A stretch of 64,000 nucleotides of DNA from Bartonella sp. HY328. Its GTDB lineage: Bacteria; Pseudomonadota; Alphaproteobacteria; Rhizobiales; Rhizobiaceae. The DNA is taken from the NCBI RefSeq assembly GCF_025449335.1, contig NZ_CP104883.1, positions 922,501-986,500 of the forward strand, read 5' to 3'. Position 1 is the first letter of the stretch; every line of letters begins with the position of its first letter. The notes beneath the pieces were generated by a model. That model saw only the letters and a list, made by a program, of their open reading frames with translations. It made no database searches and was not told the origin of the DNA. This document shows positions 9,216 to 18,622 of the stretch, piece after piece. A program made the position numbers and the translations under genes.

Positions 9216-10616
9216 TTAATAACGATAATGCTCTGGCTTGTAAGGGCCTTTTGGAGAAACGCCAATATAATCGGCCTGTTCCTGCGACAAAGTGCTTAAT
9301 TTGACGCCAAGGCGGTCAAGGTGCAAACGGGCAACTTTTTCATCAAGATGCTTAGGCAAGACATAAACCTTGTTGCCATATTCATTGCCCTTGGTGAAAA
9401 GTTCAATTTGCGCCAATGTTTGGTTGGTGAATGAGGCTGACATTACAAAAGAAGGGTGGCCAGTTGCATTGCCAAGATTAAGCAAACGCCCCTCTGAAAG
9501 GAGAAGTATACGCTTACCATCAGCAAAAGTAATCATATCAACCTGTGGCTTGATATTAGTCCATTTAAGGTTGCGGAGCGCAGCAACTTGAATTTCATTA
9601 TCAAAATGGCCAATATTACCAACAATGCACATATCTTTTAAAGCGCGCATATGCTCAATGCGGACAACGTCCTTATTACCAGTGGTTGTAACGATAATAT
9701 CTGCAGTTGGAGCTGCATCTTCAAGCGTTACAACTTCATAACCATCCATGGCTGCTTGCAATGCACAAATTGGATCTACTTCCGTGACTTTAACGCGTGC
9801 ACCTGCACCAGAAAGGGAGGCTGCAGAACCTTTACCAACGTCGCCATAGCCGCAAACAACGGCTGTTTTACCAGCCATCATCACATCTGTACCACGGCGA
9901 ATACCGTCAACAAGCGATTCCTTACAGCCATATTTATTATCAAATTTGGACTTGGTTACACTGTCATTGACGTTAATGGCAGGGAAAGGCAACAGGCCTT
10001 TCTTTTCTAAATGATAAAGACGATTCACACCAGTTGTGGTTTCTTCAGTTACACCCTTGATTGCAGCGCGTTGACGGCTAAAGAAATTTGGGCTTGCAGC
10101 AAGACGCTTCTTGATTTGCGCAAACATCACTTCTTCTTCTTCAGATTCTGGCTTTGAAAGCACATCTTCGCCAGCTTCAGCGCGTGCGCCAAGCAAGATA
10201 TAGGCTGTAGCATCGCCGCCATCATCCAAAATCATATTAGATGGTTCGCCATCCGGCCATTGGAAGATAGCATCGGTATAGGTCCAATATTCTTCCAAAG
10301 ATTCACCTTTAACTGCAAATACCGGTGTGCCACCTGCTGCAATTGCAGCAGCCGCATGATCTTGGGTTGAAAAAATATTGCATGATGCCCAACGCAATTC
10401 TGCGCCAAGAGCTTTCAACGTTTCAATAAGAACGGCTGTTTGAATGGTCATGTGCAATGAGCCAGAAATACGTGCGCCGCGCAATGGCTGGCTAGCACCA
10501 AACTCTTCGCGGCAAGCCATGAGGCCGGGCATTTCAGTTTCGGCGATGTCGAGTTCCTTGCGACCGAAATCGGCAAGGCCGATATCGCGGATCACATAAT
10601 CTTGGTTGGCAGCCAT
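9216..10616 (-). CDS. ahcY: Adenosylhomocysteinase
   Basis: NAD-dependent cytosolic enzyme that splits S-adenosylhomocysteine into adenosine and homocysteine, clearing the product of SAM-dependent methylation. The 466-aa length equals that of Brucella and other alphaproteobacterial enzymes. Visible motifs: SLHMTIQTAVLIETL near residue 55, CNIFSTQDHAAAA, the NAD site GKTAVVCGYGDVGKGSA, and the C-terminal PEHYRY. The start at MAANQDYVIRD is chosen because AGGAG lies six bases upstream; an upstream in-frame ATG has no such support. It has its own terminator. No SAH riboswitch-like structure was recognised upstream. Confidence 0.98.
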   Translation of the reverse strand: MAANQDYVIRDIGLADFGRKELDIAETEMPGLMACREEFGASQPLRGARISGSLHMTIQTAVLIETLKALGAELRWASCNIFSTQDHAAAAIAAGGTPVFAVKGESLEEYWTYTDAIFQWPDGEPSNMILDDGGDATAYILLGARAEAGEDVLSKPESEEEEVMFAQIKKRLAASPNFFSRQRAAIKGVTEETTTGVNRLYHLEKKGLLPFPAINVNDSVTKSKFDNKYGCKESLVDGIRRGTDVMMAGKTAVVCGYGDVGKGSAASLSGAGARVKVTEVDPICALQAAMDGYEVVTLEDAAPTADIIVTTTGNKDVVRIEHMRALKDMCIVGNIGHFDNEIQVAALRNLKWTNIKPQVDMITFADGKRILLLSEGRLLNLGNATGHPSFVMSASFTNQTLAQIELFTKGNEYGNKVYVLPKHLDEKVARLHLDRLGVKLSTLSQEQADYIGVSPKGPYKPEHYRY

Positions 10617-10767
10617 GTTTTGCTCCTGAGAAATTTTGATCATTAAGACATTTTACCCAATAAAATGCCTATCCCAATATAGGTATGATTTTATTTTTTC
10701 CGCATTAAATGCAGTATAAAATCTGTTGAATGGCGTGACATTAGCAAATAAAATATTAATATGCAAT

Positions 10768-10795
10768 AACCATATAAAGATAGCTTTATATGGTT
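10768..10795 (-). terminator. Probable terminator of the MFS gene
   Basis: A perfect 12-bp stem (AACCATATAAAG / CTTTATATGGTT) with a 4-base loop lies 14 bases after the MFS stop codon on the minus strand. The following sequence is A/T-rich but not an uninterrupted T-run. Confidence 0.6.
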
Positions 10796-10808
10796 TGCGC
10801 TATTGAAC

Positions 10809-12062
10809 TTAGCCTTCTACCTCATGCATGGATGTTTTGGCGATAAGTTGTTTACGAAATATGAGTGCGATGGCAAAGGAAAATACCGCAAAAGCCAAAG
10901 CAAAACGGAAAGTGCTCACTGCATCAAAACGGTCAATTGCAAAGCCGGCAACAGCAATACCAATAGCAGCTCCAACGCTCATACCAGTGATTGCCCATGT
11001 CATACTTTCGGTAAATTTTTGCTTGTCAGCAAGCCCTTCAAGTAATCCCATGCAAATAATGATGGTCGGCGAACAAGCAGCCCCTGCAAGCAAGCAAAAG
11101 ATGGTTAGCATCCATAAATTATTAACGAAGAAAAACGGAATAGCAGTAACCATAATAACGCCCGACATGAATAAAAGCTGGCGATGCAAGGGAATGGTGA
11201 CATTAAGCGAGCCATAAAGAATGCCGGTTATGAATGAACCAAGCGCATAGGCGGTGACAGGAATATAAGCGAGCGAAGCGACATTTTCTATCTTAACATA
11301 AGCAAATACTGGTATATTGGCGAAAACTTCAAAAATTATAGGTTTTGCATAGGCAATACTTGTGACCTCTACCACCCCAAAAATTCCGCCTATTGCCGAT
11401 AGAGTAAGGGCAATGACCAAGACAGGTAAATCAAAAATAGCGGCGCGACCGCGTTTTGCAGTTACATGACTAATTTTAGGTTCAGTTGCTGTTTGCGAAA
11501 AAAAGGCAAATGAACCGATAACTAATAGCCCTATGGCCGCAACCATGCCCGCTTCTGGAAATATAAAAGCCGCAAGATTCATCACCAATACCGGCCCAAT
11601 CATAAAAATCATTTCATCAACCAGTGACTCAAAAGCAAAGGCCGAGCGTAATAGCGGTTGTCCACCAAAAATACGTGACCAACGCGCGCGTGCAAAAGCG
11701 CCAAAGCTTGGCATAAAGCCTGCAAATATCGCTGCAATAAATAAAATAATATCAGGCCAATGATAATGGGCGGCAAGAGCAATAATACCAAGGGAAACCG
11801 CGCAGATAATGCTTGCCGGCAAACCAATTTTCAATTGGCCATATTTATCGGCAAGGCGTGAAATTTGTGGGCCAATCAGGGCACTTGAACCGATAAACGT
11901 GGTGGCGACAAGGCTCGGTAATGAAAAATTATCGCGTGATGCGGAAATCATCGCCACAACTGATATAGTAATCATGGCGATGGGGAAACGCGCAACAATA
12001 GCAGCCAATGAAAAGCCAAACGTGCCTTTAGGTCTAAATATTTCACGATATGGATTTGCCAT
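10809..12062 (-). CDS. Major facilitator superfamily transporter, TetR-controlled
   Basis: Inner-membrane transporter of 417 aa with about 12 hydrophobic segments in two halves. The loop GPQISRLADKYGQLKIG after the second helix is the usual MFS motif-A region. Substrate cannot be told; drug or metabolite efflux is the normal role for an MFS gene divergent from tetR. The start at 12062 (MANPYREIFRPKG) has AAGGAA seven to eight bases upstream; a further frame to 12104 runs into the operator and is unlikely. Its promoter region holds two inverted repeats that the neighbouring TetR protein probably binds. Confidence 0.85.
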   Translation of the reverse strand: MANPYREIFRPKGTFGFSLAAIVARFPIAMITISVVAMISASRDNFSLPSLVATTFIGSSALIGPQISRLADKYGQLKIGLPASIICAVSLGIIALAAHYHWPDIILFIAAIFAGFMPSFGAFARARWSRIFGGQPLLRSAFAFESLVDEMIFMIGPVLVMNLAAFIFPEAGMVAAIGLLVIGSFAFFSQTATEPKISHVTAKRGRAAIFDLPVLVIALTLSAIGGIFGVVEVTSIAYAKPIIFEVFANIPVFAYVKIENVASLAYIPVTAYALGSFITGILYGSLNVTIPLHRQLLFMSGVIMVTAIPFFFVNNLWMLTIFCLLAGAACSPTIIICMGLLEGLADKQKFTESMTWAITGMSVGAAIGIAVAGFAIDRFDAVSTFRFALAFAVFSFAIALIFRKQLIAKTSMHEVEG

Positions 12063-12077
12063 GGGTCTTTTCCTTTT

Positions 12078-12094
12078 ACATACATTGCGTATGT
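12078..12094. promoter_or_regulatory. Operator-like inverted repeat 1 (TetR site)
   Basis: ACATAC (12078-12083), five spacer bases, GTATGT (12089-12094). It lies just before the ribosome site of the MFS gene and matches the second repeat 23 bases away, centre to centre. Confidence 0.7.
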
Positions 12095-12097
12095 GTA

Positions 12098-12126
12098 TTG
12101 ACATACATCACGTATGTCAATATAAA
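12098..12126 (+). promoter_or_regulatory. Consensus promoter of tetR overlapping operator repeat 2
   Basis: TTGACA (12098-12103), a 17-base spacer and TATAAA (12121-12126) form a near-perfect sigma-70 promoter pointing to tetR. The second inverted repeat GACATAC-N5-GTATGTC (12100-12118) lies between and over these boxes. On the opposite strand a TTGACA is also present within the same palindrome, so one bound repressor could block both directions. Confidence 0.7.
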
Positions 12127-12212
12127 TTTGGCATTAGTTAAATCGTTTTTGCATATGTTCATTTATTACGAAAAGACGTATTTAATATGACAGAGCCTGG
12201 GAGACGAATGAG

Positions 12213-12800
12213 TTGGCGCGTAAACGAGATGAAATGATAAATGAAACGCGGGAAAAGCTCATAAAATCTGCTCGACATGCTTTTTCACAAAGTGGCTTTG
12301 CCGCTGCCTCTATGGATGAATTGACCAAAGAGGCAGGCCTTACACGCGGCGCACTTTACCATCATTTTGGCGGTAAAATGGGTTTATTGAAAGCGGTTAT
12401 TGCGCAAATCGAAAAAGAAATTGATAGCGACATCCGTTCAAAAACTCAAAATATCAGCGATAAATGGCATTTGTTTTCAACCGAATGTGAAATTTATCTA
12501 ACCAATATGCTCGACCATGATGTGCAGCAAATTTTAATGCGAGATGGCCCTGCGGTATTGGGGGATATTTCAACATGGGAAAGTCAAGGCTATTATATAA
12601 AAATCATGGCAATTGCCTTGCAAGAATTAATCAATGAAGGCACAATAGCTTCTTGTGACTGTGAGGCATTGGCGCGGCTTATTAATGGTGCCTTGATGCA
12701 TGCTGCAGCTTGGATTGCCAATGCTGCAAACCCCAATGAAGCGCTTGAAAAATCGCTTTGTGCTTTTAACTTGCTGCTTGAAGGGTTGAAGACATCATGA
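12213..12800 (+). CDS. TetR/AcrR-family repressor
   Basis: DNA-binding repressor of 195 aa. Residues about 13-60 form the TetR helix-turn-helix (REKLIKSARHAFSQSGFAAAS, DELTKEAGLTRGALYHHFGGKMGLL), and the rest is an all-helical ligand domain of unknown specificity. The start is a TTG with GGGAG nine bases upstream; an ATG five bases earlier is out of frame, and the next in-frame ATG (12234) would cut into the usual N-terminal arm. The stop overlaps the start of the next gene by four bases (ATGA), so it leads an operon. It is divergent from the MFS gene and likely represses both itself and that gene. Confidence 0.9.
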   Translation: MARKRDEMINETREKLIKSARHAFSQSGFAAASMDELTKEAGLTRGALYHHFGGKMGLLKAVIAQIEKEIDSDIRSKTQNISDKWHLFSTECEIYLTNMLDHDVQQILMRDGPAVLGDISTWESQGYYIKIMAIALQELINEGTIASCDCEALARLINGALMHAAAWIANAANPNEALEKSLCAFNLLLEGLKTS

Positions 12801-13690
12801 CAAAGAATAAACCCAAATCTAAATCTAAGCGTAGATCCTGTTTGTTTGTGCCAGCCATAAATATGCGGGCCATGGAAAAGACTTTGCAACTTGATGTTGA
12901 TGTCGTTATTTTTGATCTTGAAGATTCTATCGGATTAGCTGACAAGACAACGGCGATGGACAATCTGCAGCAATTTTTAAAAGATCATCAACAATTACCC
13001 TATTTTGCTACCATTCGCATCAATCCAGTTATTAGTAATGATATTGATGAACTGCAACGTGTTGCCGCTCTTAATATTGATGCGTTGGTGTTACCCAAGG
13101 TTGAAAATATTGATGAATTGGATTTCATCTATGCGATTTGTAAAACCTCTGCCAAAAGGCCCATGCCTGTTTGGGCAATGATTGAAACACCAAAAGGTAT
13201 TTTGTCTGCAGCATCGATTGCAAGTCATCCAAGTGTGACGTGTCTTATTGTCGGGCCAAATGATATTGCACTGGCGAGCGGTGTTATGAGCGTGGTTGAT
13301 GAAAGCGCGGTGAATTATGGCGCAAAACGTCAATATCTTGTTCCTTGGCTTATGCAAATTGTGCTTGCGGCTAAAGCTTATAATCGCCGAGTACTCGACG
13401 GCGTTTATAATGATTATAAGGATTTGATTGGTTTTGAAGATGAATGTCGCCAAGCCAAAGCCATGGGCTTTGATGGCAAAACGCTTATTCACCCTAGCCA
13501 AATTGAAGCCGCGAATGTGATTTTTCAGCCAACATTAAGTCAAGTTGAGTGGGCGCAAGATATAATTGCCGCCTTTGCTTTACCTGAAAATATCGGTAAA
13601 GGCGTTATTTCTTTAAATGGTAAAATGGTTGAAGATCTTCATTTAAAGCAAGCGCAGCGTATTTTAGCCAATAGCGATAATAATGAATAG
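12797..13690 (+). CDS. HpcH/HpaI aldolase / citrate-lyase-beta-like protein
   Basis: TIM-barrel C-C lyase family member of 297 aa, related to CitE and to malyl-/citramalyl-CoA lyases. Seen: RSCLFVPA at the N-terminus, DVVIFDLEDSI (metal/CoA site), the ALVLPKVEN strand, MIETPKGIL with the metal-binding Glu, GPNDIALASG, and FDGKTLIHPSQIE near the C-terminus. The exact substrate is not clear; stand-alone CitE homologues act on CoA thioesters of C4-C5 acids. It overlaps tetR by four bases and so is under the same promoter. Confidence 0.85.
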   Translation: MTKNKPKSKSKRRSCLFVPAINMRAMEKTLQLDVDVVIFDLEDSIGLADKTTAMDNLQQFLKDHQQLPYFATIRINPVISNDIDELQRVAALNIDALVLPKVENIDELDFIYAICKTSAKRPMPVWAMIETPKGILSAASIASHPSVTCLIVGPNDIALASGVMSVVDESAVNYGAKRQYLVPWLMQIVLAAKAYNRRVLDGVYNDYKDLIGFEDECRQAKAMGFDGKTLIHPSQIEAANVIFQPTLSQVEWAQDIIAAFALPENIGKGVISLNGKMVEDLHLKQAQRILANSDNNE

Positions 13691-13723
13691 CAATGGCGCC
13701 AGATGCAATATGAGGATAAATAT

Positions 13724-14266
13724 ATGAGTGAAAAGCTAAAAATGCTGGCTGGTGAACTCTATAATGCAGGAGACACGGAGCTTATTTTAGAGCGAAAGCA
13801 AGCTTTTTCATGGATGAAAACTTTAAATGATGCTTTTGCTATGGATGATAATGAGCGGCTTAGCCTATTGCGGCAAGGCCTTGGCAGTGTCGGCGATAAT
13901 GTCACCATTCGCTCACCCTTTTATTGTGATTATGGCTATAATATAAACATCGGCAAAAATGTCTTTATCAATTTCAACTGTGTCATTCTTGATGGTTGCA
14001 GTGTTGAGATTGGTGATGGTTGTGAGATTGCCCCAAATGTGCAAATTTTAACGGCAACGCACCCTACTGATGCTAAGTCGCGTGAACAAAAACTTGAATA
14101 TGGCAAGCCAATAAAAATTGGTAAAAATGTTTGGATAGGTGCGGCAAGTATTATATTGCCTGGCGTTACCATTGGTGATGGCGCAACCATTGGCGCGGCA
14201 AGTCTTGTTACGCGCGATATTCCAGCAAATTGCACCGCTTTTGGCACGCCTGCGCGGGTGCGTTAA
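13724..14266 (+). CDS. Maltose/galactoside O-acetyltransferase-like protein
   Basis: Trimeric left-handed beta-helix acetyl-CoA acetyltransferase of 180 aa (LacA/Maa/NodL group). An N-terminal Maa-type helical region (MLAGELYNAGDTELILERKQA) is followed by hexapeptide repeats from about residue 60 (IGDGCEIAPNVQI, IGKNVWIGAASIILPGVTIG, IGAASLVTRDIPANCTAFGTPA). The catalytic His is in TATHPTDA. The ATG at 13724 has GAGGA eight bases upstream; an ATG at 13703 in the same frame lacks one. It is third in the tetR-aldolase operon. The acceptor sugar is unknown. Confidence 0.88.
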   Translation: MSEKLKMLAGELYNAGDTELILERKQAFSWMKTLNDAFAMDDNERLSLLRQGLGSVGDNVTIRSPFYCDYGYNINIGKNVFINFNCVILDGCSVEIGDGCEIAPNVQILTATHPTDAKSREQKLEYGKPIKIGKNVWIGAASIILPGVTIGDGATIGAASLVTRDIPANCTAFGTPARVR

Positions 14267-14286
14267 AATCTAAAGTAACTATGAAT

Positions 14287-14324
14287 GAACATTTTGCTTT
14301 TAAAACTTAAATAGCAAAATGTTC
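14287..14324. terminator. Hairpin between convergent genes
   Basis: GAACATTTTGC (14287-14297) is inverted at 14314-14324 around a 16-base A/T loop, giving an 11-bp stem between the acetyltransferase and TerB-like stops. There is no T-run after it in either direction, so termination is an inference from position. A third copy of the arm follows at about 14333-14342. Confidence 0.45.
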
Positions 14325-14342
14325 AAAAAATAAAATGTTCAT

Positions 14343-14753
14343 CTATAATTTGCGAAAACGCAAACGTGCGCTGCGTTCTAATGCGGCAACGGTTAACTCA
14401 TCAAGCTCCCAACGATCTTGCATCATTTGCAAAAATTCAAGCTCTTCTTGATTAACATTTAAATCAGCCGAGGCAATCTCAACCGCAAGCGCATAGGCAG
14501 TATCATAAAGCTTTTCTGGTAATGCTTCATGCGCGAGGTCAAGAATGTGTTCAAGGCCATTTTCTTCTTCCAGATGTCCTAAGCATTCAGCAGCTAACGC
14601 ATCTAGGCGGTCACTATCAAAGCCGGTAAAAACAGGATAATGGTTGACAATGGCGACAATGCTTGCCAATTCCCTATCCGTCATTGCAGCATCGGCCGCC
14701 GCAGTGGTGACCATGACAAATATCAAGCCTTCATGGGGAGTTAGCTCAGCCAT
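14343..14753 (-). CDS. TerB-like tellurite-resistance family protein
   Basis: Small acidic all-helical protein of 136 aa. Features of the TerB fold are visible: VMVTTAAADAAMTDRELASI near the N-terminus and YALAVEIASADLNVNQEELEFLQ near the middle, the two Asp-rich helix-loop segments typical of the family. It has no signal peptide. Function is unknown in this group; many alphaproteobacterial TerB-like proteins are not near tellurite genes, as here. GAGGAAG lies seven bases before the ATG. It is a single gene, convergent with the acetyltransferase. Confidence 0.82.
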   Translation of the reverse strand: MAELTPHEGLIFVMVTTAAADAAMTDRELASIVAIVNHYPVFTGFDSDRLDALAAECLGHLEEENGLEHILDLAHEALPEKLYDTAYALAVEIASADLNVNQEELEFLQMMQDRWELDELTVAALERSARLRFRKL

Positions 14754-15168
14754 TAAAATCTTCCTCGTGATCTATGAATTTGATGTTAGCTTAAAGATAA
14801 AATGCTTTTATTAAAAGTGGTTTTAAGCTTCTTACACGAGATTATTATCTTATTTTTTGTTTGTCAAAAATCCAAGTGAATTGATAGGGCGGATAATATT
14901 ATAAATCAAAAACATGATCGCTTGGGTTAAATCTATAGGCTTAAAGCGGATAATTGTGCTTGAAATTTTGTAAAAATAGGTAGTTTTTATAGATAAGACG
15001 GTTGTAGGCTTGCAAGATTTATGAAAAAGAGTAAATGAAAACAAATTGATGTTGTTAATTAACCCAAAACTTGTTTAATTATCATCAATTGATAAAATGA
15101 TTGCTGGTCAATGAGCTTTTGCTTCAAACCGCATTTGAGCCGATTAACACTATTTAGGGAACCTTTCT
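14754..15168. other. Divergent promoter region without gene
   Basis: About 415 bases between the TerB-like gene (minus) and lysK (plus). A minus-strand frame of 64 codons at 14850-15044 has no ribosome site and a composition like its AT-rich surroundings, so it is not called. Confidence 0.5.
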
Positions 15169-16830
15169 ATGGCGTCCGATTTTTTAAACCTCCTTCATAT
15201 AGATCCGCAAAGCGTGACTTTTGCAGGTGATGCGAAAGCTTGGCCTTTCGAAGAGGCACGAAAAATTGTCAAACGCTATGAGAAAAAAGGCTTTCCCGAT
15301 GAGGTCTTGTTTGAAACCGGCTATGGGCCGTCAGGCCTGCCGCATATCGGCACTTTTGGTGAAGTTGCCCGCACAACCATGGTGCGCCATGCTTTCCATG
15401 TTTTAACCGATAATAAGGTTAAAACCCGTCTTATCTGTTTTTCTGATGATATGGATAGTTTGCGTAAAGTACCCGATAATGTGCCAAATAAGGAACTTTT
15501 AGAAGCTGCACTCGGTAAGCCACTAACACAGGTGCCAGATCCATTTTTGAGCGAATACCCATCTTTTGGTGCGGCTAATAATGCGCGCCTTCGTGCTTTT
15601 CTTGATCGTTTTAACTTTGATTATGAATTTGCGAGCGCAACGGATTATTATACATCTGGCCGCTTTGATGAAACCTTGCTATTAATGCTTAAAAATTATG
15701 ACAAGGTGATGGATATTATCTTGCCAACCCTTGGTGAAGAACGCCGTGCGACCTATTCACCATTTTTGCCAATTAGCCCATTTTCTGGCAAGGTTTTGCA
15801 AGTGCCTATTATTGCCCGTGATGAAGTGCGTGGCACAATTACCTATATTGAACCTGAAACTGGTGAAACTATCGAGACAGAAGTAACCGGCGGTAAAGTC
15901 AAGTGCCAGTGGAAAGCTGATTGGGCAATGCGTTGGACTGCCCTTGGCATTGATTATGAAATGGCTGGTAAGGATTTGATCGATTCAGTTACCCTGTCAT
16001 CAAAGATTTGTAAGGTTTTAGGCGGAACCCCGCCTGAAGGTTTTAATTATGAATTGTTCCTTGATGATAAGGGTGCCAAAATCTCCAAGAGTAAGGGCAA
16101 TGGTCTTACCATCGATGAATGGCTTACTTATGCACCAACTGAAAGCCTTGGGCTTTATATGTTCCAAAAGCCAAAAACCGCTAAAAAGCTTTATTTTGAT
16201 GTGATCCCTAAAGCGGTTGACGAATATTATACTTATCTTTCAGCTTATGGTCGTCAGGATTGGAAAGAGCGTTTAAATAATCCAGTTTGGCATATGCATA
16301 ATGGCAATCCCCCGGCGATTGATTTACCTGTTTCTTTTGCGATGCTCTTGAATTTGGTGAGTGCCTCCAATGCTGAAAACAAAAATGTGCTTTGGGGCTT
16401 TATTTCGCGCTATGCTGATGGTGTAACGCCAGAAAATAATAAAAGCCTTGATGATCTTGTTGGCTATGCCATTCGTTATTTTAATGATTTTGTTAAACCT
16501 ACAAAAAAATTCCGCGCCCCTGATGAGGTTGAGCGGGAAACATTAATAGCTTTTGATAAAAACCTTAGCGCGCTTGACTTGCAAGCTGATGGCAATATCA
16601 TTCAAAATGCTTTGCTTGACGTGGCGCGTAAGATTGAACGCTATCAAGATAGCGCAAAAAAAGGCCCCGATGGCGGCCCTGGCGTATCTGTTATGTTCTT
16701 CCAAATGCTTTATGAAGTATTGATTGGTCAAGAGCGCGGTCCGCGTTTTGGTTCGTTCATTGCGCTTTATGGCATTAATGAAACACGCGAACGCATTCAG
16801 CAAGCCTTAAATGGTGAATTGTTAAACTAA
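15169..16830 (+). CDS. lysK: Lysyl-tRNA synthetase, class I
   Basis: Charges tRNA-Lys. This is the archaeal-type class I enzyme used by many Alphaproteobacteria instead of the class II LysS. The 553-aa length fits. The HIGH-type motif is SGLPHIGTFGEV near residue 50 and the KMSKS-type motif is KISKSKGNGL near residue 305. The start is the ATG at 15169. A terminator hairpin follows the gene, so it is monocistronic. Confidence 0.97.
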   Translation: MASDFLNLLHIDPQSVTFAGDAKAWPFEEARKIVKRYEKKGFPDEVLFETGYGPSGLPHIGTFGEVARTTMVRHAFHVLTDNKVKTRLICFSDDMDSLRKVPDNVPNKELLEAALGKPLTQVPDPFLSEYPSFGAANNARLRAFLDRFNFDYEFASATDYYTSGRFDETLLLMLKNYDKVMDIILPTLGEERRATYSPFLPISPFSGKVLQVPIIARDEVRGTITYIEPETGETIETEVTGGKVKCQWKADWAMRWTALGIDYEMAGKDLIDSVTLSSKICKVLGGTPPEGFNYELFLDDKGAKISKSKGNGLTIDEWLTYAPTESLGLYMFQKPKTAKKLYFDVIPKAVDEYYTYLSAYGRQDWKERLNNPVWHMHNGNPPAIDLPVSFAMLLNLVSASNAENKNVLWGFISRYADGVTPENNKSLDDLVGYAIRYFNDFVKPTKKFRAPDEVERETLIAFDKNLSALDLQADGNIIQNALLDVARKIERYQDSAKKGPDGGPGVSVMFFQMLYEVLIGQERGPRFGSFIALYGINETRERIQQALNGELLN

Positions 16831-16838
16831 ATTGTAAG

Positions 16839-16876
16839 GAAGGCTCGATCCTATTGTATTGAGCCTTCTTGCCATA
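16839..16876 (+). terminator. Terminator of lysK
   Basis: GAAGGCTC (16839-16846) pairs with GAGCCTTC (16861-16868) across a 14-base loop, followed by TTGCCATATTTTA. The T-tract is interrupted, but the position eight bases after the stop fits. Confidence 0.7.
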
Positions 16877-16962
16877 TTTTATTTAAATTAAGACGCGCGG
16901 CGCATAGCAAAAGCGTTTTTTATTGCGTGCTAAGCGCGCAAAATAGATTTTAGGAGAATTTG

Positions 16963-18537
16963 ATGAGTGAAGCCAGCGAGGTCAAACGGCGCCGGACTTT
17001 TGCGATTATCGCCCACCCCGATGCTGGTAAAACAACGCTTACTGAAAAGCTCTTGCTGTTTGGTGGTGCCATTCAGCTTGCTGGTGAAGTCAAGGCTAAA
17101 AAAGACCGTATCCAAACCCGCTCTGATTGGATGAATATCGAGCGTGATCGCGGTATTTCGGTTGTAACTTCAGTGATGACCTTTGAATATAAGGATTGTA
17201 TTTTCAATCTTCTTGATACGCCAGGCCATGAAGACTTTGCCGATGATACTTATCGCACCTTAACGGCGGTAGATAGTGCGGTTATGGTGCTTGATGGCGC
17301 GCGCGGTATTGAGCCTCGAACATTAAAATTGTTTGAAGTTTGCCGTATGCGCAATATTCCAATTGTTACTTTTGTTAACAAAATGGATCGTGAAGCACGT
17401 GATCCTTTGGAAATTTTGGACGAGATTGAAGAAAAATTAGCCCTTGATACCGCGCCAGTTACTTGGCCAATTGGTGCTGGTAAAAATTTTGCTGGTAGCT
17501 TTTCCTTGCATGAAAATAGCGTACGCCAAAAGGATGAGGAAGAAACGCCAAGACCTGTAAGCGGGCCGGAAGAAGCATCTTTATTACTGCCCGAAAATGA
17601 GCGTGATATGTTTGTGGACGGTGTGGTTCTCGCGCGTGATGCTTGTAAGCGTTTTGATTTACAATCTTTCAGTGAAGGCCATATGACGCCGGTTTATTTT
17701 GGCTCGGCACTGCGCAATTATGGTGTGCGTGATTTGATCGATGCGCTGGTGGACTTTGGTCCGCAGCCGCGTGACCAAGTGGCCGATACAAGAACTGTTC
17801 ATGCAGTTGAACCTAAAATGACTGGCTTTGTGTTTAAAATTCAAGCCAATATGGATCCTAACCATCGCGACCGCATTGCTTTTTTGCGTGTTTGTTCTGG
17901 CACTTTATCGCGCGGTATGAAAGCAAAATTGGTGCGTACTGGCAAACCAATGACCCTTTCAACGCCGCAATTCTTCTTTGCACGTTCACGCCAAATTGCC
18001 GATGAAGCCTTTGCTGGCGACGTGGTTGGCATTCCTAACCATGGTACGCTGCGTATTGGCGACACGTTGACCGAAGGCGAGGATTTGCTCTTTAGGGGCG
18101 TACCTAATTTTGCACCAGAAATTTTGCGGCGCGTGCGTCTTGGCGATGCGATGAAAGCCAAAAAATTGCGCGAAGCCTTGCAGCAAATGGCTGAGGAAGG
18201 GGTTGTACAGCTCTTTACGCCTGATGATGGCACGCCAGCGATTGTTGGCGTGGTCGGCGCTTTGCAGATTGATGTTTTGACCGAACGTCTAAAGGTTGAA
18301 TATTCATTACCTGTTGGTTTTGAAGTGGCACGCTTTACAATTTGTCGTTGGATTAGTGCAGATAGTCAAGAAGAGCTGGATAAATTTGTTGCAGCTCATC
18401 GCGCCGATATTGCTCATGATCTTGATAATGATCCTGTATTTTTGGCACAAAATGTCTTTTCTCTCAATTATGAAGCAGAACGGTGGAAAGCCATTCGCTT
18501 TGCAGCTATAAAAGATTACCAAGTGCGAGCAAATTAA
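16963..18537 (+). CDS. prfC: Peptide chain release factor 3
   Basis: Translational GTPase that recycles RF1/RF2 from the ribosome after peptide release. It is 524 aa. Motifs: G1 AHPDAGKTTLTEKLL, switch I region with DWMNIERDRGISV, G3 DTPGHEDFADDTYR, G4 NKMDREARDP, and the RF3-specific C-terminal domain (LQIDVLTERLKVEYSLPV). The ATG at 16963 has AGGAG six bases upstream; a TTG directly before it is an unlikely start. A strong terminator follows about 85 bases downstream. Confidence 0.97.
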   Translation: MSEASEVKRRRTFAIIAHPDAGKTTLTEKLLLFGGAIQLAGEVKAKKDRIQTRSDWMNIERDRGISVVTSVMTFEYKDCIFNLLDTPGHEDFADDTYRTLTAVDSAVMVLDGARGIEPRTLKLFEVCRMRNIPIVTFVNKMDREARDPLEILDEIEEKLALDTAPVTWPIGAGKNFAGSFSLHENSVRQKDEEETPRPVSGPEEASLLLPENERDMFVDGVVLARDACKRFDLQSFSEGHMTPVYFGSALRNYGVRDLIDALVDFGPQPRDQVADTRTVHAVEPKMTGFVFKIQANMDPNHRDRIAFLRVCSGTLSRGMKAKLVRTGKPMTLSTPQFFFARSRQIADEAFAGDVVGIPNHGTLRIGDTLTEGEDLLFRGVPNFAPEILRRVRLGDAMKAKKLREALQQMAEEGVVQLFTPDDGTPAIVGVVGALQIDVLTERLKVEYSLPVGFEVARFTICRWISADSQEELDKFVAAHRADIAHDLDNDPVFLAQNVFSLNYEAERWKAIRFAAIKDYQVRAN

Positions 18538-18622
18538 TCTCTATAAAATGGCTAATTGCGACCGCTTTTAAGTGGTAAAGTCGCCGATCTCGGTCGATCT
18601 TATATTGATGATTATTGATATT

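Noticed and set aside
10617..10767. SAH riboswitch before ahcY
   Set aside because: The leader is short and AT-rich with no matching GC-rich core or pseudoknot.
13091..13501. 136-codon minus-strand frame inside the aldolase gene
   Set aside because: Complement of a well-supported coding gene; no independent signals.
14850..15044. Minus-strand open frame of 64 codons between the TerB-like gene and lysK
   Set aside because: No ribosome site, composition like the surrounding AT-rich spacer, no recognisable domain.
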